From the NCBI GenBank assembly GCA_026936325.1, contig JAPTHN010000001.1:80545380-80609379 (forward strand): a DNA stretch of 64,000 nucleotides, in the 5' to 3' direction. The notes below the pieces were generated by a model that was not told where the DNA came from, ran no database searches, and was given only the letters and a program-made list of their open reading frames with translations. The DNA is from Platynereis dumerilii. Taxonomy: Eukaryota > Annelida > Polychaeta > Phyllodocida > Nereididae. The translations under genes were made by a program, and so were the position numbers. Each line of letters opens with the position of its first letter. The stretch's first letter is position 1. Positions 1 through 8,729 of the stretch are shown here, in pieces.

Positions 1-400
1 GGAACAGAATCCTCTGGGCAACAAAAAAAAACAAAACAGCTGAATAGCTTCACGATCAATTGTAAGCGGTAGGGACTGCCATATATATCTCTATCAATCT
101 CATTTTGTAAATGTCAAATGATACTGTGTGCTCAGCTGTGTTACAACGTAGCAGCGATAGATGATACACCAATTAAAACTACAGCATACATTCCAACAAG
201 AAATCAATTTCAAATGAACCAACTGCGCTAGACTTAATTGAAAAATCTAATTTATTCTGACAGTTAAATATCGAAGATTTCTGGCACTGTTTAGTCAATA
301 AAGTAAAGTCGTAGAGTTATATCTAAGACAAATTTCCAAACCAAAGAGCGGAGGCAACGCCCTATATTGTGAGGCAAATAATAAATTGTCATATACATAG
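1..400. other. unassigned AT-rich sequence
   Basis: No exon-like frame, transposon end or tandem repeat is recognisable here. Confidence 0.5.
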
Positions 401-1245
401 AAACCAGGATCCATGTGGTTGCTGGCACGTAACAATCATGCATATCCTCTATCTACATCATAAATTTGTCACAATCCAGATGTCCAGTTCAAGTTTTCAG
501 TGGTCCCTAGGTTATAAGACCGCCCTTTTTGTAGTTATGAAGCTGTCTCTCGTGGAGGTGCGGTCTCTCGTCGGGGTGCAAAATGCACTAAAAATTCTAC
601 TTAGTGCGGGAGGAAGGTGGTCACACAAGGCAAGTCGGTCTCACAACAGGGGTACCACTGTACTGTATTTCCAGGTAAACTATAAGCAGAATGGCAGATG
701 TCTGTGAATGACAGATGTGTGCCCCACCTCATCTGAGAGGTCCCAGACTGATTCTGGGTGAGAAGCCTGTCTGAAGGCTGTAATGCTATTCCAGGTTCAT
801 CTTGAGAAGACTGATTTATCTTCTATCTGCAGCAATTGGAGGCAAAGAAACTCATCTGAAGCAAGGATGTTTCCATCAGTAACTCTTGCTCACCCAGAAT
901 AGCCCCTCGTCACTGGTGCTGTCCAGTAGCCCCTGTATGCACTTTCTGACAACTGGGTGTTTTCGTTTGAGACACACCATAATCATCTAACTGATGGTAA
1001 TCAAAACAAAGTACTACTTTGTCTCATCAACTTTGCAGTTCATTTATGTACATTTGTTGTTAAATAACTGAATGTCTCACATTCTCACAAACTCATATCA
1101 ATATAACCATGATGGAAGGAATTTATTAACTGGAGATGGGTGGCTAGGATTCATCAATGAGATTGCAATTCAATACAGAAATGGGAAATTAACAGCACTG
1201 TTAAAAGTGATTCATAATGGAACATACAAAATCCAAACTGGAAAA
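400..1245. repeat. diverged tandem duplication, copy 1
   Basis: This block is repeated at about 1470-2560. The best shared stretch is 780-918 against 1617-1755, which agree at most positions. Further matches are 1040-1125 against 1875-1965 and 1131-1215 against 2458-2545. Copy 1 carries a small MITE at 498-660 that copy 2 lacks, so the MITE arrived after the duplication or was lost from copy 2. No coding potential is evident. Confidence 0.75.
498..660. mobile_element. pogo/Tigger-like MITE, copy 1
   Basis: A 163-bp element with imperfect terminal inverted repeats: the left end begins CAGTGGTCCCTAGGTTATAA and the right end, read in reverse, begins CAGTGGTACCCC. Interior sequence with repeated GGTCTCTCGT and GTGCAAAATG words matches a second copy at 54210-54396. 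The CAGTGGT start resembles pogo/Tigger termini, and the second copy has a TA target site on each side. It is too short to encode a transposase, so it is non-autonomous. The family name is an inference from the ends. Confidence 0.65.
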
Positions 1246-1469
1246 TAATCTATTTTCAGTTAGTGTTGAAATAGGGTAATACAACTATTACATAAGAGAG
1301 ACAGTTCATGAAATAGGATTATACAAGTATAACATAAGAGAGGCAGTTCAATATTCACAAACTTAACCTAATAGAAGTAAATAGTGAAACACAGTGTCCT
1401 TGTAAGTGTGTTGTATCCGTACCGTACGCCACCCTACACTGGGAGCAATAAGTATTCACGGAGAGAATA

Positions 1470-2560
1470 AAATGCAATTCATGCATCTTACTCTATCTAC
1501 TTATATTGTCAGAAACTGTTCGAAACAAAGTAAGCAGAATACCAGATGTGTGAGAATGGCAGAAGTAAGCTCTACCTCGTCAACAAGGTCCTAGACTGAT
1601 GCCGGGTGAGCAACTGTAATGCTATTCCAGGTTCATCTTGTGTGAAATGATTTATCTTCTATCTGCAGCAATTGGAGGCAAAGAAACTCATCTGAAGCAA
1701 GGATGTTTCCATCAGTAACTCTTACTCACCAAGAATAGCCCCTCGTCAATAGGACTGGACAGTCTATACATCTGCTGACAACTTTTTATACATCTGCTGA
1801 CAACTTTTGTTTAAGGCACTTCATTCAACTGATGGTAGGTCGAAAACAATAATTGCCTTTTCTGCTCCAATATAGTAGTTTATTTATGCATATTTGCTGA
1901 TGAATTATGAAAGGTTTTACAATCTACTAACCCATGTCAGTGTAATGATAGTGAAAAGAAATTTGATAATCACAACTCTTTCCACACTCACACACAGCAT
2001 GAAACACAAATTTGATAATAAAACATTATTTTCTGAACACATGGCAAAACAATGTGATCTAAGATTGTCGTGACAAAAGCATTTGATAATCAGCATGGTG
2101 GAGACTATTGATTGCATTCTATTTAATTTTTGGGTGCAATCTGGCATGGTGTTTCCATTGCCACAAAGAAATAAAACAAAATTGCTCGTTACCAGCTGTC
2201 AATGCAATTTACAACTGAGTAATATGAATTTATTCAAGTTGCAGCATTAGAATCATGAAATGTAACCAGACTCCAGCAGGTTTGACACTCCATTTTACAA
2301 ATGGCAACATTGACAAGTTAACTGCATTTCTTGTTGATTGGGGGAAAGTGGGGGTCCTTGAGTTGCTCCAACACCAAGGCAGACAAACACCAGAACCTGC
2401 CAGGCTAAAGGACCCCATTATTTCCAAGGCATCAATTCATTATTGGCCTGTTGCAAAGGAGATGGGTGGCTAGGATTCATCAAGGAGATTGCAATTCAAT
2501 ACAGAAATGGGAAATTAACAGCACTGTTAAGAGCAATTCTATAACTCAATATTGCTGACA
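1470..2560. repeat. diverged tandem duplication, copy 2
   Basis: Partner of the block at 400-1245. It is longer because about 500 bp (about 1960-2455) separates the last two homologous segments. The end at 2458-2545 closely matches 1131-1215. Confidence 0.7.
1765..1808. repeat. 22-bp direct repeat, two copies
   Basis: Two back-to-back identical 22-bp units beginning TATACATCTGCTGACAAC. This is a recent small slippage event inside copy 2 of the larger duplication; copy 1 lacks it. Confidence 0.85.
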
Positions 2561-3225
2561 TTCAGTGCACACCCAATAACTGAGGGTATGAGTCAAAGTG
2601 GAGCGTCATAGTTCTAATGTTCAGACATTTGTCAGTTAGATTTTGACAATTGTAATTCATGCTACACATGGTAAACTCTGAAAAGGAATGAAAATCTCAC
2701 ATTTTCTTTCATTGTGCAATAAATGCATTAGATGATGCCCCCTCAACATCCACACCAAGGACATCAAGGACCCATATTCTTATTGGGTTATAAAAGGGTT
2801 GATATTGATGGAATGAGATGGAGAATTGACAGGGTGTCATCCTATTTAAACTGGTGGTGATCAATAACACTTAGTAATGAATAATGCCAATCATACATAT
2901 TTCAGACATCTCAGACAGGCGGCAAAGGATGCAGCATGCGCACAAAGCAACAACAAGATTGAGCATTGCTCGTGTTGGGTTTGAAATAAAGCAAACCATC
3001 CGTCTTCCGACATCTGCTTGTTCATGACTAATTTATTGGCCAGAATCGATGGCAACAAGTCCATGATGAATGCTTTGGACCAAGTGGAGAGCAAGAAAGA
3101 ATAAGGGTTTCTCTGTTTCCTCGATAAAATAGTGGATTCTATGAGAAGCACGTGTTTCTGATTAGCAAATTTTGACAAAAAATGAAGTGCGTGATAGTTA
3201 CTATCATTATTACATACAGTTTATG
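2560..3225. other. unassigned sequence
   Basis: Nothing recognisable. A minus-strand open frame of 95 codons at 2891-3178 has no family resemblance and no convincing splice sites. Confidence 0.5.
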
Positions 3226-3234
3226 GAGACCGCT

Positions 3235-3261
3235 AGGTCTCTGCGCGAAGCGCAGAGACCT
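3235..3261. repeat. perfect 12-bp hairpin with GAA loop
   Basis: AGGTCTCTGCGC, a three-base loop GAA, then the exact reverse complement. Such a stem often marks the subterminal hairpin of a MITE or Helitron-like element; the host element is not established. Confidence 0.9.
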
Positions 3262-3361
3262 GCAGAGGTCTTCAAATGGTAGAAGACAGAGCTACTCACA
3301 CAGGGATATACTAACAAACTTTTTTGCATGCGCCTAACTAAAAAAAGTGTCGGCGTTTATA

Positions 3362-3428
3362 TGACGTCATGTCTAATGACGTCACAACATAGCTAGTCAT
3401 AGATGACGTCACATCAGAGTTATAAATA
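3362..3428 (+). promoter_or_regulatory. three CRE/ATF octamers followed by a TATA box
   Basis: Three perfect TGACGTCA palindromes lie at 3362-3369, 3377-3384 and 3404-3411, followed 10 bp later by TATAAATA at 3421-3428. TGACGTCA is the CREB/ATF full site. The spacing to a TATA box resembles a cAMP-responsive core promoter that would start transcription near 3450-3475 on the plus strand. No downstream ORF confirms it, and it may belong to the putative element at 3226-4243 and not to a host gene. Confidence 0.45.
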
Positions 3429-3979
3429 ACTTCAAAGAATCTATTTAAAGATCATGACGCTACCATTTATTGCAGTCGTTTGTGTTGGATCATAAGCTTC
3501 TGGATGCACAAGCGATTTCATTTGACATGGTATAAATTTGGGTTGCGACATTCAGGCAAATGTTGCTCCTGGGGGGGGGCTTCTTACTATATGTTTCTCT
3601 ACACCTATGGTCTGAAAAGGGCTCATCAAGGGGTCATTTTCCCTAGCTAAGGGTCCTAAAATGAGGTCTGAAATTCCCTAGATCTGGTCCATCATTTCTA
3701 GAATCCAAAATTTGGCAATAAAATCCCTTTCGGAAGGCCGTATATGCATGGCAATAAAACATATATCAATTTGTAAAAGTTATTGAAATAAAAATTTATG
3801 CCTCTTTGAGGGTGAATTTTTCCTATTTAAGGGTCCTCTTTTTGGGTTCACGCCACTCCGTTACTGGGTCTGTAATTTTTTGCGATGAGAACCCCCCAGG
3901 ATGTTGCTTGCCCCCTCAAAAATTCTACCCGCTGTACTGGTGGTTAATAAGCTGGTTCACTCTAAAGATAATTTCCATT

Positions 3980-4230
3980 ATATAGGCCTATTTGATTCTC
4001 TAACTTAGAATTTTAATGTAGGTCTAGGCTACTATTTTAAGGTATTTGCTAAATGTATAGGCCTCTATAATAGATTTCAAGCAGGTTTGATATAGGCCTG
4101 TGTTACTGAAGTAGTCTCAGGTTAACACCGACCATGGACTCAATTGTCATGCACAGAAAATTTCTGCAAGGAATGGATTGTCATTTCATATCTATAGATA
4201 TTTTTGCGACCACAAATAACTTAGGCCTAC
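3980..4230. repeat. cluster of TAGGCCTA-type words
   Basis: AGGCCT-centred words recur at about 3986, 4060, 4094 and 4223, with degenerate forms near 4020. They are short, dispersed and of unknown role. Abundance of this palindrome is a compositional feature of some marine invertebrate genomes. Confidence 0.35.
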
Positions 4231-4249
4231 TTCTGGCGGTCTCTCTATG

Positions 4250-5150
4250 CTTTGGCATTATCATATTATAAAGTATAGGGAAAAGAGGCACCAAATAAAA
4301 GAATGACCAAGTGTCATGTCCATATCTTCAGAAAGGTAAATTATTTACCTACACATATTATATAGATGTTTTCTCTCAATATCATAAGCTATAGGATTAA
4401 TTCAGTTCAATTTTATTAAACAACCAATGGGATATTAACACAATACAGTCTAAAAATATTATGGAGTTTATAATCAACAGGCAAATCTGAACCAATAGCA
4501 CATTGGGGTTGCTTTGAATGTTGCACACATACTGTATAGGAAAAAGAAGGATTCTCATCACAATTAAATACCATCCTCTCCCTAACTTACATATATATGC
4601 TGATCATTAACATATTCATAAAGACTGGCTAAATTGTAATAATCCAGATGATATCCAATGGAAATGCTACTCATGAAGGTATTTGTACTTGTTTAGTGTT
4701 CTTCACACAGGATTTTAACTCAGAACCATAAACACAGAGGCAGTTATTCGTCTCCAAGATAACTCTAAGTTTTTGAACAAGGCTCCAAGATGTTTTCAAA
4801 GTATAATTGGACATTAATTAGCCTTAATTGGTGTATGAACATCAATTTGCATGTAATATGCCCATTAGCACTCGTCCAAGAATCTTGATTATGCCATCTC
4901 TTTGTGGTAGAAGATAGAACAGCAATTTTTGCATTACGTTGGCAACTATCACAACTTCAATAATTCATCAAAGACATTCTGTTGTTTGGTTAGTTCTATT
5001 TTTAGCATTGCTGTATCTCTGGTGGTCTAACGACCCTGACATTCAGCAGACCAACATGACATCATGTAATCTTCATGAGCAATGTTAAGGGGCACAAGAC
5101 AATTATTTTGGTGCATGTCATGTGGATATGAAGCTACCTCAGCATCAGCA
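4250..5150. other. unassigned sequence
   Basis: AT-rich sequence with no recognisable exon, repeat boundary or regulatory cluster. Confidence 0.5.
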
Positions 5151-5160
5151 GTCAATGCTG

Positions 5161-5394
5161 AGATAAGGACGTAAGATAACTATTTGTTGGATAAGAACAT
5201 TGGTAAGCACCAGACATGAGATAAGCAACAGCAGTAAATGTAAAGATAGTGATATTGGATAAGCATTAGAGTGGATAAGGGGGAGAAGACATTGGATAAA
5301 ACACAGGATAAGAGCAGAATGGAGGTAATTGGTTGGAATGTTGAATGAACAGTGCAGACTAGCCAGTTAAGTCTTGTTCATGGCAAAAGATAAG
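5161..5394 (+). promoter_or_regulatory. homotypic cluster of GATA-factor sites
   Basis: About ten WGATAR or GATAAG words occur in 234 bp, nearly all on the plus strand. They are at 5161, 5174, 5190, 5220, 5244, 5258, 5274, 5295, 5307 and 5388. Several sit in the context TTGGATAAG or TGGATAAG, so the cluster may have begun as a degenerate short repeat. GATA factors bind this motif, and dense homotypic clusters are typical of enhancers. It lies about 350 bp upstream of the candidate exon at 5750-6021. Function is inferred. Confidence 0.5.
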
Positions 5395-5749
5395 AGACAG
5401 ACAACTACTGACATTATTGTACTGGTACTGAGTTGGCTCTCCCCTCAATGAATGATATGAATGTTTGAAGTCTTAATCAATGAGCCATAATGATGTGTGT
5501 AGACAAGCCGCTAATTCTGCCTCCTAATTCCAGTGGAGGCACATCTGTCAGGCCTATATCTCCTCCCAGCCCTCCTCGTTCGATAAAACACAAGCAAATG
5601 CTCGCGCCCAACATCCAACGGCATCTCGAGTTTCCACAAGTGTTGGAATTATCGCCCGGCCTTGCTATCAATAGGACTTGGCAAACAGGCGGCATTATGC
5701 TTCCGATATTTTTTGATCGCACTCACTTCTGTTCCGCTTACTGTTGCAG

Positions 5750-6021
5750 ATATCAAATTCTCTTTTCGATTAATTCAAACTGCGCCCTCCATCACCCGCA
5801 TTACATCTCAGAAACCGCTGGAGAACATGGGGGTCATGGAATCTGGTCATGCCATTGGTCCTATGCTGGGTCATGTGACTCGTTCTACCCCAGGTCATGT
5901 GATTGGTCCCCCAGGTCATATGACCAAATCAGAACTGCCTCTTATTCAAGACAATGCTGCAATGGATCATGGGTCTTTTATGGCTGGGACATCAAGGAGA
6001 CGTGCCGGCTCATATGTATGA
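5750..6021 (+). CDS. candidate host-gene exon, possibly the last coding exon
   Basis: An open frame follows a good splice acceptor (pyrimidine-rich, then GTTGCAG, at 5743-5749); a second possible acceptor ends at 5812. The frame runs about 90 codons to a TGA at 6019-6021. The protein is Gly/His/Met-rich with an irregular GHV-x-x-PGH repeat and ends in RRRAGSYV. That tail looks like a basophilic kinase site followed by a class I PDZ ligand (S-Y-V) if the stop is real. Codon third positions look coding, whereas the overlapping 214-codon frame is rich in Cys/Ser/Trp and reads like a shadow. An alternative is that the exon ends at GTATGA (6016). I do not recognise the family, and neighbouring exons were not found. 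Confidence 0.35.
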
Positions 6022-6780
6022 GGAGAGAGGAGAACAGGACACAGTATTCTCTGCAAGGACTGACTGGTGAGTGCCTGTCCTTGCCTGAGGATAATCTGTC
6101 CACAGGGCCATCCAAAGGCCACTACTGTTACTAATCACTTTAATTCTCCTTCAGAGTGTCTCATCTTACGAACAAATATCTCTAATTTATTATGAGAGAG
6201 ACCGTGCTCAGAGCAAATCAGCGTCAAGTTCATCAAAAAACGTGCCAGTCATTGACCAAGCAATCCACAGACCAACAATTTCAAATTAGCCAATAACAGA
6301 TCTGTTATATTTGGCATTATTTGACATTATAACAAGGAAAATGTATTATCAATCAAAATAGTCCATTTGAAATTTTACCAGATTTGATGATGAAGTCGCT
6401 TTTCTCCTGAAATCTATTTCCTGAATGGAGTCTGTGGGCTAGTTGCTCAACCTGTTGGGTTCATTATGACATTGCGAGCTCAGTCAGTTATTGAATTTAT
6501 CAATTTATTACTCCGCATGCTTGTTATTCATTGTTTTCGGAAACTTGCATGGCGGAGGCGAAGGGTAGGAGCATGCATAATGAACATTCAATCTTCAACC
6601 TTCATCAAATTTGCATCCTGTCTACTTGAGCCCGGCATAATTATAGCAGGCCACCAATGGTAGCATCCACACCACTATCTCAGTCTATCTGCCTGTCAAG
6701 AGGATCAGACCTAATTTTCTCACATCTTGTCATTAACCTGCATGTTGGCTCTATACTCCCTGGAGAGAAGTTGAGCGAGT
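6022..6780. other. unassigned sequence
   Basis: A good donor-like GGTGAGTGC occurs at 6066-6074, but the candidate exon frame is already closed by then. Otherwise nothing is assigned. Confidence 0.4.
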
Positions 6781-6785
6781 TAAAC

Positions 6786-6840
6786 CGATCGCGATTTTCC
6801 CTCGCGAGATTTCTTGCGGAAGTTGACGGCGGAAATTGCT
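6786..6840. promoter_or_regulatory. CpG-rich promoter-like patch
   Basis: Within 35 bp are TCGCGAGA (6802-6809, matching 8 of 10 bases of the TCTCGCGAGA element), GCGGAAGT (6816-6823, ETS-like) and GGCGGAAA (6828-6835, E2F-like). These motifs typify CpG promoters in animals. No first exon can be assigned, so promoter activity is an inference. Confidence 0.3.
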
Positions 6841-7203
6841 CAGTTACATAACGACAAGATCCAGAGGCATCGGTTAATCAGGATGAAGAGGGGGAGGGCC
6901 CTGGAAGCATCACGGAACTATTCCATCACTTGGGATAGCTAACCACATGGTGAAGAAGATGGTTTGCTCAGCCACAGTGCACTGGTAACCAGAAGTTCAG
7001 TCTTTTCGATTTGACTGTTTCTGCCTCCCTTGGAGTCCCTGGCCAATGAAGTTAGATACACTTGTTGATCTAAGTGATCTATGAGCACAGGGCAACTAAT
7101 CTCAAAGTTGTGAGTACATTTACTGGTACTTATAGAGCCTAAGGTAGGTAGGCAGGTATAGTATACTTTCTTTCACTGTCCCCTATTAGTATAGTTACCA
7201 GTA
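6841..7203. other. unassigned sequence
   Basis: No feature is seen between the CpG-rich patch and the MITE, apart from a short GGTAGGTAGG run near 7143. Confidence 0.4.
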
Positions 7204-8076
7204 GGGTGTCCCAAAAAAAGTAAAAGTCTGAAATTCATTGGGGCTAACCTCTAAATGTGTTCTATAGCCCCACTCTGACTCCCATGAAAAATTTCAGCTC
7301 ATTTGAAGGTGTTTTAGTTGTTGCTCAAGAGCCCCAAAGGTAGATAGGGGTTTAACATTGAATTTTCATGCGAAAATGGCTATTTTAGCAAATTGCTCAC
7401 AAATTATCAGTTTCAGTCCACCCAAACACATGGACAGTTGATACAAAGATGTATAAATTATTCTGCACACTGTGGTACCAATTTCATATCTGTACCTCAC
7501 TTAGTTCTTGTGTTATTGGCAAATATATATTATTTTACATGAAAAATTGACGCCAAGGCAAAGCACCTTTCTTAATGAAGATTAATTGCAGTCTAATTTT
7601 GAATTTGAACATGAGACAATCACATATTGGTTCCATAGTGTGACAGATACACAAAAAAACATCAACCAATGTCCTACAATCTGTTTCAGACTATTGAAAC
7701 AATCTAAGAAGATTTTTTAAATCACAGAAAATCGTGTAAATAAGTATATCCCATATATGTAGATTTTCTCAATACCCAAGCAAGTTACAAATATAAAATT
7801 GGTACCAATATGTGCAGAATAATTTATACATCTTTGTATCAACTATCCATGTGTTTGGGTGAACTGAAACCGATAATTTGTGAGCAATTGGCTAAAATAG
7901 CCATTTTCGCATGAAAATTTAATGTTAAACCCCTATCTATCTTTGGGGCTCTTGAGCAACATCTAAAACATCTTCAAATGAGCTGAAATTTTACATGGGA
8001 GTCAGAGGGGGGCTATAGAACACATTTAGAGGTTAGCCCCAATGAATTTCAGACTTTCACTTTTTTTGGGACACCC
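7204..8076. mobile_element. mariner-like palindromic MITE with long arms
   Basis: The element starts GGGTGTCCCAAAAAAAGT and ends with its near-exact reverse complement, with TA on each side (7202-7203 and 8077-8078), as in Tc1/mariner integration. The inverted arms are very long: about 7204-7485 pairs with about 7797-8076 at high identity, around a spacer of about 310 bp. There is no transposase frame, so it is non-autonomous. Close similarity of the arms suggests a fairly young insertion or arm-to-arm conversion. The transcript would fold into a long double strand. Confidence 0.9.
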
Positions 8077-8078
8077 TA

Positions 8079-8400
8079 GAACTTACCAGTGTATTCGAAG
8101 TGAGACTGACCTTCTTTGGAACTACCCTGCACTTCGCATTTGCCGCCCAAACTGAACATTATATTAAAAAGACCTGAAATAAAACTGTCATAGATAGCAA
8201 TATTATGAAATTGTATGCATCCTATATCTGAACAACGTAAATTACATATGAAGTTTCCGGGACACTTTCATGAATCTTAAATTGCATGAATTTCAAATTG
8301 TCCTTTGCGTAATTCTGATACCAATAACTGGCTTACTTACTAAATTGCAGCAACACAGGACATCAACCTCAGTGATATAACTGCGGCAAATATGATACAT
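8079..8400. other. unassigned sequence
   Basis: AT-rich flank of the MITE; nothing recognised. Confidence 0.4.
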
Positions 8401-8409
8401 CACACCTAC

Positions 8410-8720
8410 TCTAAAAGTCCCGGGCCTGTGTTCTGGCATTTATCCGTGACCACATGCGCGCACACAGTGCAATGACACAGGTTGGGAGTTGCGTTGCCGG
8501 GCGAAGTCTACTCAGACACGTGTGTTATGCAGGGCACGTGGGTCCAGCTGCCTCCCGAGCGATGCACCATCAGCCAGACCCATCTTCATTAGCCGAGCAT
8601 GATGCGCAATGTAATACCCACATGATGTAAAGGCGCTTTTGTCTCTGCGTTAGCTCCGGTGGCCCACCGTTCAACCGAGCTTTATGCCGGAGCACCTCGA
8701 ACAATTGTGGCGCATTTCTG
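8410..8720. promoter_or_regulatory. GC-rich patch with paired CACGTG E-boxes
   Basis: Two CACGTG E-boxes lie 18 bp apart (8517-8522 and 8535-8540), followed by CAGCTG at about 8546, in a stretch noticeably richer in G+C and CpG than its surroundings. CACGTG is bound by MYC/USF/CLOCK-type bHLH factors. An enhancer or promoter role is only a motif-based inference. Confidence 0.3.
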
Positions 8721-8729
8721 TGTCTTTAA

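Larger units (their letters stand above)
3226..4243. mobile_element. possible non-autonomous inverted-repeat element
   Basis: An 11-bp word GAGACCGCTAG at 3226-3236 is mirrored, with one mismatch, by CTGGCGGTCTC at 4233-4243. A perfect hairpin sits just inside the left end. No clean target duplication is seen, so this is tentative; the inverted words could be chance. Confidence 0.3.

Noticed and set aside
5490-6134. 214-codon plus-strand open frame
   Set aside because: Composition (Cys/Ser/Trp/Tyr-rich) looks like the shifted shadow of the better frame at 5750-6021.
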